Source of the DNA: Cristatella mucedo | Lineage: Eukaryota > Bryozoa > Phylactolaemata > Cristatellidae | Length of the DNA: 28,379 nucleotides | Reading direction: 5' to 3' | Assembly (NCBI GenBank): GCA_009760855.2 | Contig: WPIO01000540.1 | Coordinates: 1 to 28,379, forward strand | Shown here: piece after piece, positions 1 to 10,623 of the stretch | How the letters are laid out: each line of letters starts with the position of its first letter | Numbering within the stretch: the stretch's first letter is position 1 | Program-made: the position numbers and the translations under genes | Notes under the pieces: model-generated | What the model was told of the DNA's origin: nothing | The model's database searches: none | The model's input: the letters and a program-made list of their open reading frames with translations, nothing else

Positions 1-3000
1 AGGTCGCTCATAATTCGCCTTAAGATTACGAAACGTGAATCGTTAGACGTTACTGCTTGCTAAAAGAGAATTTACAAAATGTTTTAGTGACTTGCAATGC
101 ATAATTCTTACCTAAGCATGCGAAGAGAACACAAGTATAAGGCTTAGACAAGCGAGCTACAGCAATAAAGGATCTGCCCAGCAATGGGTTAGTGTGACTT
201 CTTGTGACTAACAAGCATGCGAGGAATCACATACGTTTACGAGTAGAGTCGCATAAAACAAAGGAACTCGTTAACTGCCTCTCAGAACAAGGCTGAAAAA
301 ACATTTCCATCTTTAAAAAGACTTACATTGTGCACGGTAAATGCAGGTAAAAACTCCAGCTCCTTCAGGATTTTTGTACGTGCTATATATAGTTTCGATG
401 GTCACAAGATTTCCGTTGAGTGCGAGGGCTAGTGAGATGAGTCTTATGCAAGAATGATTGAGCAATTAAGAATCATCTCCGGGCTATGGGTTAGTAGGAC
501 GTCTGGATATTATTCAGCATCATTTAGTAATAACAACCACATGGTTTTAGCAAGGAAAGCACACAACGCAAAAGAAAAAACATTCACTAAGACACAATAC
601 AATTTGAATTGAATAGATTCTTTTTCAAATGACAAGTAAATTGTGCAAGTCATGCGTAGGTCAAGACCCTATGTTAAAAAGTGTTTCGGACTTTCGATAA
701 ATGCTAGCTAAAGACACCTTGACCGAAAGATTGCCAATAAGTGCGGTGGCCAGTGAGTTGACAGTATGCTGAGAATCTAGTGATTTACATCCCATTAGAG
801 GAGTAGGAAATTCAAATATCTCGGATGGCGAAAGAAGTTCGGTAAGTGACCGATAAGCAAACGGAAACACATTCGTGGAAAACATTTTAAACTTGATAGG
901 ATCCCATTAAAGGTCCAACAAAGTGAATTAATGCGTAAGCCAGGCCAACATAGGCCAACTTATCGTTAACGTCTATCAATCATTACAATTAGAGCTTCGT
1001 AGCAGAGGTTCAAGCTCAGTACTTTTAGAAACAATGCATTACTTTGTATGAGCTCGGACAACGGAGGAGTATCTCCAGACATTCATATCCCAGTATTAAA
1101 CCTAATGCCTTTAAGCTAAGCATGCCAGCAATGGCTTAGGTAGTAAGCCATTACTAGCACTGCTATTTTTATTAGCGAACTTATCGACCTTACCACAGCC
1201 GCCTAATCCCGGTTAGTTGCCCAAATGATACGAAGTTCATCTTGAAGTAGCACTAAAGTTCTACTGGCTACGCTGCTGCACATGAGGCGTCTCAAAGTCT
1301 GAGAAATTATCCAGGTAGAATTGAGCTAAGCAAAGATTGGGGGCCGACAAAACAGATAACCTAATCGACGAGAAAAATTATTTTCAAGTCTAAATTTTGT
1401 AATCGATGGCTTTCTCATGGTCAAGGAAAAAACCTTCACGTCCTAACGTTTTCTTGTAGATGAAATCGAGCCACGGTCGTCTGTCGTATCGTAAGGAATA
1501 GGTGAGTATTACATTTCCCGATAGGCATTTTTGGTGTGCAAATAGTCGCATCTATTTGTAATGATTGTAATGATGCGAATGCATGTCCAACATAAAATAT
1601 TCGTAAGTCAAAACTCAGCTCATGCATTTTCTGCAGCAAAAGCAGCAGTATGCATATATTCTTTGTTGCTGCTTGGATTTATAGGTCTGTCATAAAGGGT
1701 TCAGTCCACATTTTATCTATTAAATGTGAGACAAAAGTCTGAACTTTAAATACATGCGCAATGTAATCGTTATAAGTTACTCGAGATATCTTTCAACACA
1801 GCCGTCTTTTTAAGAATTCCAAGGAAATACATGCCAAGCTTTCCTTGAATTTGGAAAAATTATTATACTAAGGAAGCATTGGCAACTTAAAGAGCTGTAT
1901 GTGCAATTATCGCCAATGCGAATACTAGCATCCCGTTTAATTTCTGTTTAGATTTATTGTTCCTCAAATGGGTATACTGCTTACTCAATCTTTAGTGACC
2001 ACCAAAGACAGCAATACGTAACTCTCTTTTAGTTTTTTCCTAGCTGGTGTGCTGTATACCATATAACCATCAACTTTCAGTATCCCCCCAAAAAATTAAA
2101 ATTCACACTTGCAGTGATTTCATAATTATGGATGAAGCAGGTCATTTAATTATTATTGGGTCATTACTTGTAAGAGCGAACATAGATCTAACTGATGTAG
2201 TTTTTTAATTAATGTCTCTTTGCTTGGTTAAGTGTTCTAATTGCAGCAGCTCAAAATCGGCATTAATTTTTTTGGTTCCTCTATGAAAAAAGCTTACTAA
2301 AGCACATGACCTAATACAACAATAATGTCACAAACTGCAAAAACTTCAATTGTTATTTTACACTTCTAACTTTTCATGCATCCTTTATATATTAGTTTTT
2401 TTTCAAGTGTATCATATTTATATATGTGTCTTCGATGTTCAACGCTGAAGGTAATTATACAGGATTGTATGTGTTGATCTCCAAGTTCCCATGTTTTTGG
2501 CGTTTTTCCAGTTCCTCTACAATTAAAATATGTAATCGAGAACAATTTTTGATTTTATAAAATATAAAAATAAGTAATATTAAAATGATATAATAAAATA
2601 TCCGCTTAAAGAGCGGGTGTAAAATACAGTGTAAAGCATTGGGATAAAGGCTAGCTAATATTTCGTCATAGATAACTAGTTGTTATTCTTGAAGAATAAC
2701 AGTTATGATCAATGGCTACCTCTTTGACGACTATTTCGCGATTGATGCCAGTACCTCTAAATACATACATAGCGGAATATATCTATGTATACAGTTATAT
2801 TTTTATATTTGCATAAAGGTGGTCATCATATTGTCATCCTAATGAGTTGCTTGATTTGGTAACTTTTTGAATTGAAGGCTATCGTCACCGAAGTCTGGCC
2901 AAGGAAGTTTGCATTACAGTCTTCACTGGGATGCTAAATGGCTTCATGATATTTGTTGCAGTCAAATTAAAAATAAATGCATTGTAAAAAAATACTTTAT

Positions 3001-3924
3001 TTTGAGATTTGGAGAAATTGTGAGAGGAGGAACTTAGCGAACTATTCACAGTTCTCTGCATTCACTGTGTGAGCTGCTTTTAGATTATGGAAAGCTATCA
3101 CTCATGATAAGCCGCTAACCATACTAAAGCATGCTCTTGTAATTTGATCGTCAGGCTGACTAGAATCTTTGTCACTCATAGGTTATTTAGTAATTCAAAT
3201 GTTTTCGTAGCTTTTACCATATGCTGAAAGGAAAGTAGGAAACTAATAGATGGTCGCAGGTTTACAGCATTAGTAGGCCGTGAGAAATACGAAGCTTCCA
3301 TTCTGGTGAGAGATGTTTAATGCTACATCTAAAGCGTTTAAAGATGAATTGAATCGACAGTTGACGGAATTCGTAAATTATCAGTTACTTTTCCTAATAT
3401 TTAGCTCAGGCCGTAACCAAGTTATGGCACCATTAATTCACCAGCACTGGTAAATGGTTGTGTTAGCCAGGTGTAAAGTATCCGATGCAATATCTTAGTC
3501 AATGGCAACTGTTTTGTTGACAACCTACAGAATCCGATGACGTACTGATCGAATTAAAACAAGGTACGTCAATTGATTCTACTAACTCGGGTTTCTTAGA
3601 AGAAGAATTCGTTTGAATACCGGCAATTGCCAGCTAATCAAGAGGCCTCCGAAACAAAGACGAAAAATTAAGAAGGAAAGGCAGCTTCATCCTCAGCGAA
3701 CGTGTTGACATTGCAGCTGTATGAACGGTTTATGGTGATTTTTGAGAACATGATTCCGGCCAAAGATATACCGAAAAAAAATGCTAGTAGCCGAATTGAG
3801 TTTGGATAACTTCCGTTTCAAATTAAACGTGGTGCACTGAGTAAAAGCGTCGCTTCCTCTCGACTCAGTTGGTTGAGCCTCACCAAAAGAGAATGCTGCC
3901 TCTCATTCTTTCTTTATAAACCAA
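1..3924. other. Non-genic stretch, no recognised element
   Basis: No open frame longer than about 75 codons and no RT, integrase, tRNA-like or LINE-tail signature was seen on either strand. About 2.0-2.65 kb is especially AT-rich with short homopolymer runs. Two minus-strand segments near 380-450 and 690-780 resemble each other and are discussed as a finding. Short minus-strand open frames at 661-885 and 1436-1639 have no recognisable domain. Old, decayed repeats cannot be excluded. Confidence 0.6.
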
Positions 3925-4271
3925 AGCTGTCAAGCAAGACTTTATTTGCATTATTACCCATAACTTTCAAGTTGGGTTTATCGTCATTAAATTTAAGAAA
4001 ATATGCTGCCATCCACGTGACGATGTTATCAATACCTGCATAAAGGGAGTTGAGAGAATTTGACGTGATCGAGGGCTTGGAGGGATCAAAGCCAAAGTAA
4101 ACTGAGTGTCATCTGCATAAATTGAAAGCGTCGATTGTGCCTGGCGATGACATTGGCAAGTCGGAGAGTATAAACTATGAAAAGAACAGGATCAAGCACG
4201 AAGCCCTTAGGTAACCCATATTTCAGAGGTTCTGTGGGGGTTCGCTCCAGCTTGGAGCTCGGCACAGCTGA
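3925..4271 (-). mobile_element. LINE-1 RT fragment, inverted relative to its neighbour
   Basis: Read on the minus strand, this encodes the central RT region of a CR1/L2-type non-LTR retrotransposon. It contains a KYGLPKG block (normally KYGVPQGS), then a segment like VLFIVYT and ANVIARHN. The catalytic Y-A-D-D-T-Q follows but is displaced by one frame, and the FLKFND region comes next. It lacks the element's 3' UTR and stem-loop, so it is an internal piece. It abuts a plus-strand copy of the same element at about 4255-4272. The plus-strand copy contains the same RT segment again, so the two form an inverted repeat. The frame is broken and no activity is expected. The left boundary is where similarity fades. 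Confidence 0.75.
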
Positions 4272-4874
4272 TGAGCTTGTATGCAGTAACCTATCAAAGA
4301 CACCAGATCGGCTTGTGGCAGACCAACTGTACACCTATATTGAGACCTCAAACCTAGCAAGTAATTTCCAGTCTGGATTGATTGCTAATCACTCTACAGA
4401 GTCAGCATTGCTTCGCATGTTTAACGATCTTCTACTAAATGTTGACTTGGTAACGACTCTCTTCTTGTCCTGCTTAATATTTCGGCAGCTTTTCTTGCTA
4501 TTGACTGCAAAGTCCTCCTTTGGCTTCCTAAATCTCGAGTGGGCATCTCTGGCACTGCAATGCTATGGTTCACGTCCTATCTCAGTGGGAGACTCTAGAG
4601 TATTGATGTAAACGTACAAAGATCATGCGAGCAACCAAATAAGTATGGCATACCTCAGGGGTCTATACTCAATCCGCTTCTTTTCACTGTTTATACTCTC
4701 CCTCTTGCCGATGTGATTGCCAAGCACAATCGAGGTATTCCATTCTATACAGATGACACTAAATTGCACATTTTTTTTTATTCCTCCTAGCCCTCCAGAA
4801 CGTTGAATTCTCTCAACAACATTGCTGCATGGATTGATGGCGTCCACACATGGATGGAATCAAACTTTCATTAA

Positions 4875-5069
4875 TTGAATAACGACAAAACGAACTTAGC
4901 AGCTATGGAAAATCCAGGTGTGGTTCAGAAATTGGATAACTTGAAGCTGATTATCGACTCTGCTAGGATATCTCCTTTTGAATCTGTACGTTTTCTTGGT
5001 GGCTTGTTCCACGGTGATCTTTCACTAGACGATCACAATAGCTCCACAGTCGAGTCTGTCAACTTATAG
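4875..5069 (+). pseudogene. RT post-catalytic segment of LINE-1 copy A
   Basis: This is a 64-codon open segment. Its residues NNDKTNLAAMENPGV and SVRFLGGLFHGDLSLDDH correspond to the stretch LNDDRNNLLVMGKPS ... ARNLGVIFQSNLSLDDH in the better-preserved copy at 17683-18516. It lies between the Y-T-D-D box and the C-terminal domain. The frame stops at 5067-5069, where the related copy reads through. It is a relic of one RT gene broken by shifts on both sides, not an independent gene. Confidence 0.75.
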
Positions 5070-5662
5070 CTACATAACATTGCTAAAATTCTGGCCTTCT
5101 TAGACAGCGATGCTACATCTAAATTAGTCCATGTATTTTTGCCATTATTTTTTATATCTGTAGTTTATTTCTTGCTGGTCTACTGACCTGTGCGACTAGG
5201 CGATTCGAAAAACTCTGCAGCTAGGCTCATTTGTCGTGAGCATCGCTATGGCCGTCTCTAACCACTTCTAGCCGACCCCCAGTAGCAACCAATCAAGCAG
5301 TGCATCGACTCAAAGATTCCGTAACTTTCATTAAGGTTTCTTCATTCTCTGGCTCCAGCCAACCTATCAGAACTACCCTCACACCAGGCGAAGAATCAAG
5401 CAACCTCCTGTTTTGAATATAATTGTTTAGCCATACCTAGTACGAGCCTCAAAACCAAGCCTGAAAATCACTACCAACGCTCGTCATAACATCCCTTGAC
5501 ACGGCACCATTTAAAAAGAAGCTTAACAAGCACCATTGTTTTACAGCATTTGATGGATTTTTGTAATTTTTTCCTACGTATGCATGAACCTGCTTACACT
5601 ATTACTGCTGCTTGTGGATGTTACCATTAAATATTTGGTAATGCTTTAAATGCATCATCTGT

Positions 5663-5670
5663 AAAGCGCC

Positions 5671-5706
<36 letters not shown>

Positions 5707-5728
5707 TTTAGTTCCACGAGGCCGCTTT
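5663..5728 (+). repeat. LINE-1 3' stem-loop with (GA)n-expanded loop
   Basis: The left arm AAAGCGCC (5663-5670) and right arm GGCCGCTTT (5720-5728) are the conserved 3' stem of the family. In other copies the loop contains a short AGAGAGATTGAG stretch. Here it has grown into about 15 AG dinucleotides (5672-5702), so the microsatellite appears to have arisen within the element's own hairpin. Confidence 0.8.
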
Positions 5729-5760
5729 AGAAAGTGTAATAATAACTATTATTATTAATA

Positions 5761-6828
5761 ACCTGCAGGCCCACATAGGCGACACATAAAAAAGGGAAAT
5801 TAACTGTGTGAATGGAATGCTGACCGTAAGCTATCTATGTTTAGCTGAAAATTTAATGATAACAAAAGAATGCAGTTAGTGACCAAAGCTAGAAGCAAGT
5901 ACCAAGACTTCGGTGCATATACGCCGATGGTTAAATAGAACAAGTAGTGTAAGCAATAGAGTGATTCGTAGATGCAAGGGGGGATTGTCCGAAGAGCCCA
6001 CTACAGAAGCAAGGAGGCCACAGAGATGTTTGGCTGCAAGCGAATTAAGCGCCAGGTAAGACGGGTGGGAATTTTTTAAACGGCTCAATACTTGAGATGG
6101 AGCCTCTGAGGAATAGATAGAAATGATTTCAGGTGGCAACTACTCTATTAACTGCAGACCACGCCAGCTGCTTAGTTTTACACAATTGCAAGCAATAAGG
6201 ACACTGGCCAGAAATCCCGAGTAACGTAAATTGGGAAATGGAAGAAGCAATATAGCAAAAGCATGTGCCATGTTCGCTGCCCTAGTAATCTGTGAAAAAA
6301 CGCTGTCTTTATCTGTGATTCTCAGTGTAAAGTATGCACGCTTGACTTTAGAGGCAATGTACACATTAAATAAGAGGCAGTTGTGGAAAAGCAGGACAGA
6401 CAAAGAGAAGACGCCCGGAGTAATGCTAGTAACCCTGGTTTGATCATGGGAATAAGGTGCTCGCTTTTAACGACTAAACTCAAGGTGCTTGCCTTTACGA
6501 CGAAGATGCTGGGGTCCAGCCTTGCGGAATATATTAAGAGCTAGCAAGCACCAGCACCACCAATTTAGCTAGCTTAGAGTAAAATTCAGCTGAGATATAT
6601 TTTATTGATGTATTTATCTCCTAAAAATGAGGTCTTCCAGCTCTCTGGTGACATAAAACTCACCCATAAATGTTAGGTAAACCGTTGCAATGTTATGCTT
6701 CGGTAATATAGTGACCATTTTAGCACAAACTTCCCAGATTCCAGACACTGGGAAATAAAGTGAATTAGAGGAACAATACTGGCCCAATTGATGCTCTGAG
6801 TATATAACCGAGCTAGGAAAATAAAATA
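5761..6828. other. Stretch without recognised gene
   Basis: No transposon signature was recognised. On the minus strand, one frame stays open from about 6468 to 5876, interrupted only by one TAG at 6140-6142 (about 197 codons). The predicted peptide is hydrophobic in parts and matches no family I know. The plus strand is also open at 6231-6443. It is either an old coding relic or chance. Confidence 0.45.
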
Positions 6829-7043
6829 TGAATACTATAAATAATAATGCACTTGATAAAGTGCCCTCAGAGAACTCAATCTCTCTCTATGTGCTTTACA
6901 TTTGATGCAAAGGGAAATGCAATTGAATGGTAAGAAATATCATGCTTAATTAACAGACAAAAAGGATAACACGGCTAGGGATGACATGCACAGGGTCAGC
7001 ATGCGAATTTGGTTAGTGGTAGCATGCAGAGAATCAGCACACA
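6829..7043 (-). mobile_element. LINE-1 3' end, short 5'-truncated copy
   Basis: On the minus strand this is only the 3' UTR of the LINE: the GCATGC-rich repeat units, a CATGATATTTCTTAC-like stretch, the stem-loop (arms at about 6858-6865 and 6891-6898), and an ATT-rich tail at lower coordinates. One arm has drifted (AAAGTGCC). It directly abuts the tail of the next copy at about 7045. Confidence 0.85.
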
Positions 7044-7044
7044 T

Positions 7045-7870
7045 GATAAAAATCATAATAATGCACTTCAAAACGCGTCTTCAGAGTACTTAATCTCTCT
7101 CTAGGCTCTTTACTTTTGCTGCAAAGGGAAATGCAATTGGATGGTGATTAAAATCATGCTTAAAAAACAAACAAAATGAATAACATGATTAGGGGTGACA
7201 TGCACATTGTCAGCATGCAAATGAGGTTAGTGGCAGCATGCACAGTGTCAGCACGCATAAGCATCAACACGTGAAGGACGAATCACAGGGACCCACTAAA
7301 TGGTGTCCTAAATAGGTGTGTATGTAACTTCTTTTTAAATGTGATCAAGGAATGGGATCTTCTGAAGCTATTCAGGAGGGATTTCCAGGCTTTCGGAGCA
7401 TACGAACTGTATGCATGGTCTCCAAAGAATTTGAGGTTTGTACGAGGTATTTGTAGACTTTTGGATTCCCAAAAGCGGGTAATGTTATGTCATGTAATGT
7501 AATGTAATGTATCTCCGTCAGTAACTCCACAAAGTCATATAGACTATGTGGGTGTTACGCAGGAGAGTTTTGTATAGTGCACTCACAGCCTAAGCAGCTT
7601 TCGGTACGCATTCGGTAGCCAACAGACTTCGTCTCACGCAACAAAGAGAAAGTGGGAAGCATAGCAGAGTTAGGAGAGCAGTTTAGGTAGTGAGTAGCAT
7701 ATAGTACGACGACTGACCTGGTGGAGAGTAGATCTGAAAGATAGGTTGGATCCAAAGAATGAAGGGACCTAAAAGTTATCGACAAAAACTTGAAGTCAAT
7801 CCGTGTCTTGACAGGTAGCCAGTGCAGGTCGGCATGAAGTGGTGTAATGTGAAATCTACGATTTTGATAG
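7045..7870 (-). mobile_element. LINE-1 copy, 5'-truncated, interrupted by a LINE-2 fragment
   Basis: Minus-strand copy carrying the C-terminal part of the RT protein and the full 3' UTR. The part at about 7720-7860 reads FHITPLHADLHWLPVK and SLHSLDPTYLSDLL, the conserved C-terminal RT region seen at 18150-18300. The element sequence resumes at about 7479 with residues like ESKSLQIPRTNLK. It then runs through FRTPFSGSL to the UTR and stem-loop (7070-7112). The two halves are separated by an insertion at 7480-7702 that is absent from the copies at 17471-18757 and 22118-22727. The stem arms are degraded. Confidence 0.85.
7480..7702 (-). mobile_element. LINE-2 3'-end fragment nested in LINE-1
   Basis: About 222 bp are missing from the other LINE-1 copies at this position. 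They align along most of their length to the 3' part of the second LINE family at about 20810-20998. Shared blocks include GAGA(C/T)GAAGTCT, CCGAAAGC and GCGTAACA(C/G)CCACA. On the minus strand the fragment ends in ATACATTACATTACATTACAT, a pentanucleotide run that looks like the family's 3' tail. The arrangement fits a 5'-truncated LINE-2 insertion into an older LINE-1 copy. Confidence 0.75.
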
Positions 7871-8847
7871 GAGAGTACAGATAGTGAAGAGATGTGAGAT
7901 TTCAAACTGAACCCTGGTTTGCTTCTAATCTTAAGGGCTGTGAAATACTTGTTATCAATTTACCTTTACACAATGTGAGATCTTTCATGAAAATGCGAGC
8001 AAGCCCAGTTCAGCACTGTGCCAGTTTTACCTCATTTTGGGGATACAAGCTTCAAAAGTATTTGATAATCCCTATTATCAAAGCTGGTCAAAGATCTTAC
8101 CTTGAAAGTTTTCTTGCAGCAATTATGCAGCTTCTAAAGGCTGGTCTCAATATCTGACAGGCATGCAGAGGTATTCTTTACTGGTCTTTCACATCTTAAC
8201 AGACCAATTCCTGGAGTTCATTTTGTCGTATCTAGATGCATTGTCCACAACCATAGAAAAATGCGCCTACTAAATGCACTAGGCTCTTGGTTCTATGTAA
8301 ATAAAATGTATATAGTCACTTTTCTTTCACTTTGCATACAATTATCTAAAATATCAGTTGCAGACAGGTTTACTTTGTCGGTTAATACTACTCTTTAATG
8401 TTACGTTCGCTTAATACTCAAAAAGTTGGTTTTGACTACATTTCCTGCTATATACAGTTTACTAACATTAGGGTGGCACAGAGCTTAGTGGGGGAAAGCC
8501 AGAAATTTCAACAGTTCACTGCCCTAGCCACAAAGGCACCATTTATTTAACAAAAGCCATTCAAATATGTGTAAGGCACAGGTGATTACGTGAAAGGACG
8601 ATCTTCCCAACCAGAAAATAAGTTACATTATATTACCAAAGTTTTAGTTGACTGTCATTATTTAAACGTTCGTAAAAAATCGATCAATCTTTTCATCAAA
8701 TTGTCAAACTGAAAGTTATTCGTCATAGATACAATTACAGATCTGGATTGCTATTTTTATTCCAAATGGCAAGCCTTAGTATGAAAACCACCAGATCCTT
8801 GTTGAAACTGGACTTGCAAACTGCTTGCCATTCTTTTAGCATTTTAC
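7871..8847. other. Stretch without recognised gene
   Basis: The plus-strand open stretch 7894-8157 (87 codons) encodes nothing I recognise. The rest is AT-rich sequence with no tRNA-like, RT or tail signature on either strand. Confidence 0.55.
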
Positions 8848-9295
8848 ACAATAATAACAATAATTTTGTGTAGCGCCCTCAAATAAGTAAATCTCTTTCT
8901 AGGAACTGTACACATGCTGCATGGAAAGTATTACTAAATGATTGGTGGTAACATCCACTAGAAGCAGGCATACTGTAAGCAGGTGCATGCACACGAACAA
9001 TGAATCACACAACCCACCAAATGTTGTAATAAACAGGTGCGTTTTAAGTTTTTAAACCATAGTCATGTTACTAGACGTTGTGACGTGCGTCGGTAGTAAG
9101 ATGCAGACTTGAGAGCACAGGAACTAATGACATGGCCTTCAACGGTTTAGAGGTTTGTACGAGGTATGGCTAAACGATTCGAGTCAGTACAGTGGGCAGT
9201 ACGATTCTTTTCCAGGCCCAGGGGAGTAATTTTTTGGTAGGCCGGAGCCAGAGAATGAAGGGACCTAGAAAGCAAGTGAAATGAAGCTCAAGACG
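8848..9295 (-). mobile_element. LINE-1 3' end, degenerate subfamily copy
   Basis: Minus-strand 3' portion of the LINE. It has an AATAATAACAATAA tail near 8850-8864, then a decayed stem-loop (about 8870-8915, still containing AGCGCCCTC and AATCTCTTTCTAGG). The UTR and the end of the RT protein follow (the block at 9145-9165 equals GGTTTGTACGAGGTAT in other copies). Similarity runs out near 9295. The segment GGCTAAACGATTCGAG is shared, in reverse complement, with copy A near 5420-5445. Confidence 0.8.
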
Positions 9296-9582
9296 GCATC
9301 TGGGGTGTGGTAATATCTAAACCTTCAAAGCAAATTTTTCTTGAATTAGAAGCTCGCCAAGTGGGCTATTTACTGAATTGTTAGCGCCTTATTGACAAGC
9401 CATACTCCAACCAGTCGACCTGGGTTACGATAGGCACCTTAGAGCTCATCCAGTCACGAGACTCGGTCACTTTGATGAATATCAATTCAATAGTCAAAGC
9501 CATCAATTTGCCACTCTAGTTCATCCCTAAATTTGAAAGCATTCTTCTATCAGACCGTCTAGCTGGATGTGCATTCAAATAA
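9296..9582. other. Short unassigned stretch
   Basis: Nothing recognised. It separates a LINE-1 3' end from a SINE. Confidence 0.5.
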
Positions 9583-9750
9583 AGATAAGTTGATATAACA
9601 GCCCTATTTCTTTAGCGACAAAAGAGCTTTTGCAGCTATGACATGGCAAGCAGTTGACAGTAAAAAATCGCAAGCTTTTGAACCTAAACCAACGACCTGA
9701 TTCAGAAATTCCAAGCATCTTACCTCTTGGGCTAAGACCCAAGAGCATGC
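9583..9750 (-). mobile_element. tRNA-derived SINE-A copy (degenerate)
   Basis: On the minus strand, a tRNA-like head carries a B-box-like TAGGTTCAAAAGC (9674-9686). It is followed by a body and tail that align to the copies at 11482-11652 and 14482-14650: GCTGCAAAAGCTCTTTTGTCGCTA, AAATAGGGCTGT, then TCAACTTAT. The A box is decayed. The shared tail of this family has the form GAGGCTGTnnAATCAGCTAA and is not the LINE-1 hairpin. Confidence 0.6.
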
Positions 9751-10444
9751 CACGTAAGATTACGTGCAGCAGTAAGCTTTCCAAATATTTCACAAACATG
9801 AAAGAACTATACTCAGGGTTCCTATATATTGACGGTATTTGTCAATAAAGGCTCAACTGTGCGGTTATGAATTATGTGCAATGCTCCTGGACCCCGGAGG
9901 CATATAACAAATGGTACCTCCAATTTGACAATAGTAAAACTCCGTTTATTGTGTTTCCCTTGTTAAATCTTAGTCTCCAAGTCCGTATCCCTCCCACATG
10001 AATTTTTCTGTTATTCCTTAAGCTTTAAATTTCACTTGTGTTTGAATTAGCGATTCATAGCTAAGAATGGTCAAGATGGGAGGTAAGTTCACGCTGCATG
10101 TAGCTTCGTGTCCAAGTTGCTTTAAATTAAAGGCCATGACATGCAGAGTAGCGTCCATTGTTGGGCCTAAGTCATTACTACGCTTGCATAGCATCTGGAA
10201 ATCGGCGTTAACCGTACCCTTCCCAACCCTTACTGTTTACCATCTGCAGAGAAAGTCAGTGATTGCCAATATTTTATCAGCAAGAAGCTCAAGCATTGTA
10301 ATCACATGCAGCATGGCTTGCTGTAACCCAAATATTGTGCTGGCTAGTAATCGACATGACAGCAGCCACAAATGACACGATTGGCTGCTGAATGGACAAA
10401 GCCGTCTTTGCCTGAGACCGTGATATACTTCTTAGTATAGGGCA
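9751..10444. other. Unassigned stretch with two-strand open region
   Basis: The plus strand is open at 10067-10375 (102 codons from an ATG). One minus-strand frame over the same interval has only a single stop and reads segments such as VNADFQMLCKRSND and LGPTMDATLHVMAFNL. I recognise no domain in either. It could be a decayed part of the adjacent LINE or an unrelated old coding relic. Confidence 0.4.
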
Positions 10445-10623
10445 AATTATTAGCTGATACCAATGAGGAAATGGGCAAGCTTGTGGGGCAGGTACTGGGG
10501 GGCCGCCAATTTCAGCCAGTTCTCGGTCAAGGCGAACATGTTCAACTCATTCCTAGTAATTATATCAGGTAATATTTGGGTTTCATTGCACATAAAGAAA
10601 GGGTTACACAATCAAATGTTAAG
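10445..10623 (-). pseudogene. LINE endonuclease N-terminal fragment, copy 1 of direct repeat
   Basis: The minus strand reads NELNMFALTENWLKLA. This matches the start of an AP-type endonuclease of CR1/L2-like LINEs, where a typical segment has the form D-I-x-x-L-T-E-T-W-L; the acidic residue in T-E-N-W lies in the conserved catalytic motif. Compared with copy 2 it has one extra C in a C-run, which shifts the frame, and a 3-bp insertion. It forms a direct repeat with 10950-11124 at an offset of 501-505 bp. Whether it belongs to the same family as the LINE-1 3' ends cannot be shown here. Confidence 0.65.

Larger units (their letters stand above)
4272..5760 (+). mobile_element. LINE-1 copy A: 5'-truncated RT to 3' end, degenerate
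   Basis: A 5'-truncated CR1/L2-type LINE on the plus strand. The first open part (to 4611) carries NLSKTPDRLVADQL, FQSGLIANHSTES and NDLLL, which match RT blocks just before the catalytic core. The frame then shifts. At 4645-4770 it carries KYGIPQGS and the catalytic box as Y-T-D-D (4746-4757) instead of Y-A-D-D. The post-catalytic and C-terminal parts follow to about 5520, with many stops. The 3' UTR ends in the family stem-loop (5663-5728) and an ATT-rich tail (about 5736-5760). Stretches around 5420-5470 match the copy at 8848-9295 better than the other copies, suggesting a subfamily. It is dead. Confidence 0.85.

Noticed and set aside
1380-1640. Possible RT or receptor fragment on the minus strand (FLDHEKAIDY in one frame)
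   Set aside because: The short similarity to an RT F-D-x-x-K-A-F-D block is not supported by neighbouring RT blocks in any frame.
3855-3885. tRNA A-box-like CTCAGTTGGTTGAGC
   Set aside because: No B box follows at the right distance on the plus strand, and no SINE body or tail is present.
7555-7905. 116-codon minus-strand frame as one protein
   Set aside because: Only its start is LINE-1 RT. The rest reads through the nested LINE-2 non-coding 3' fragment.
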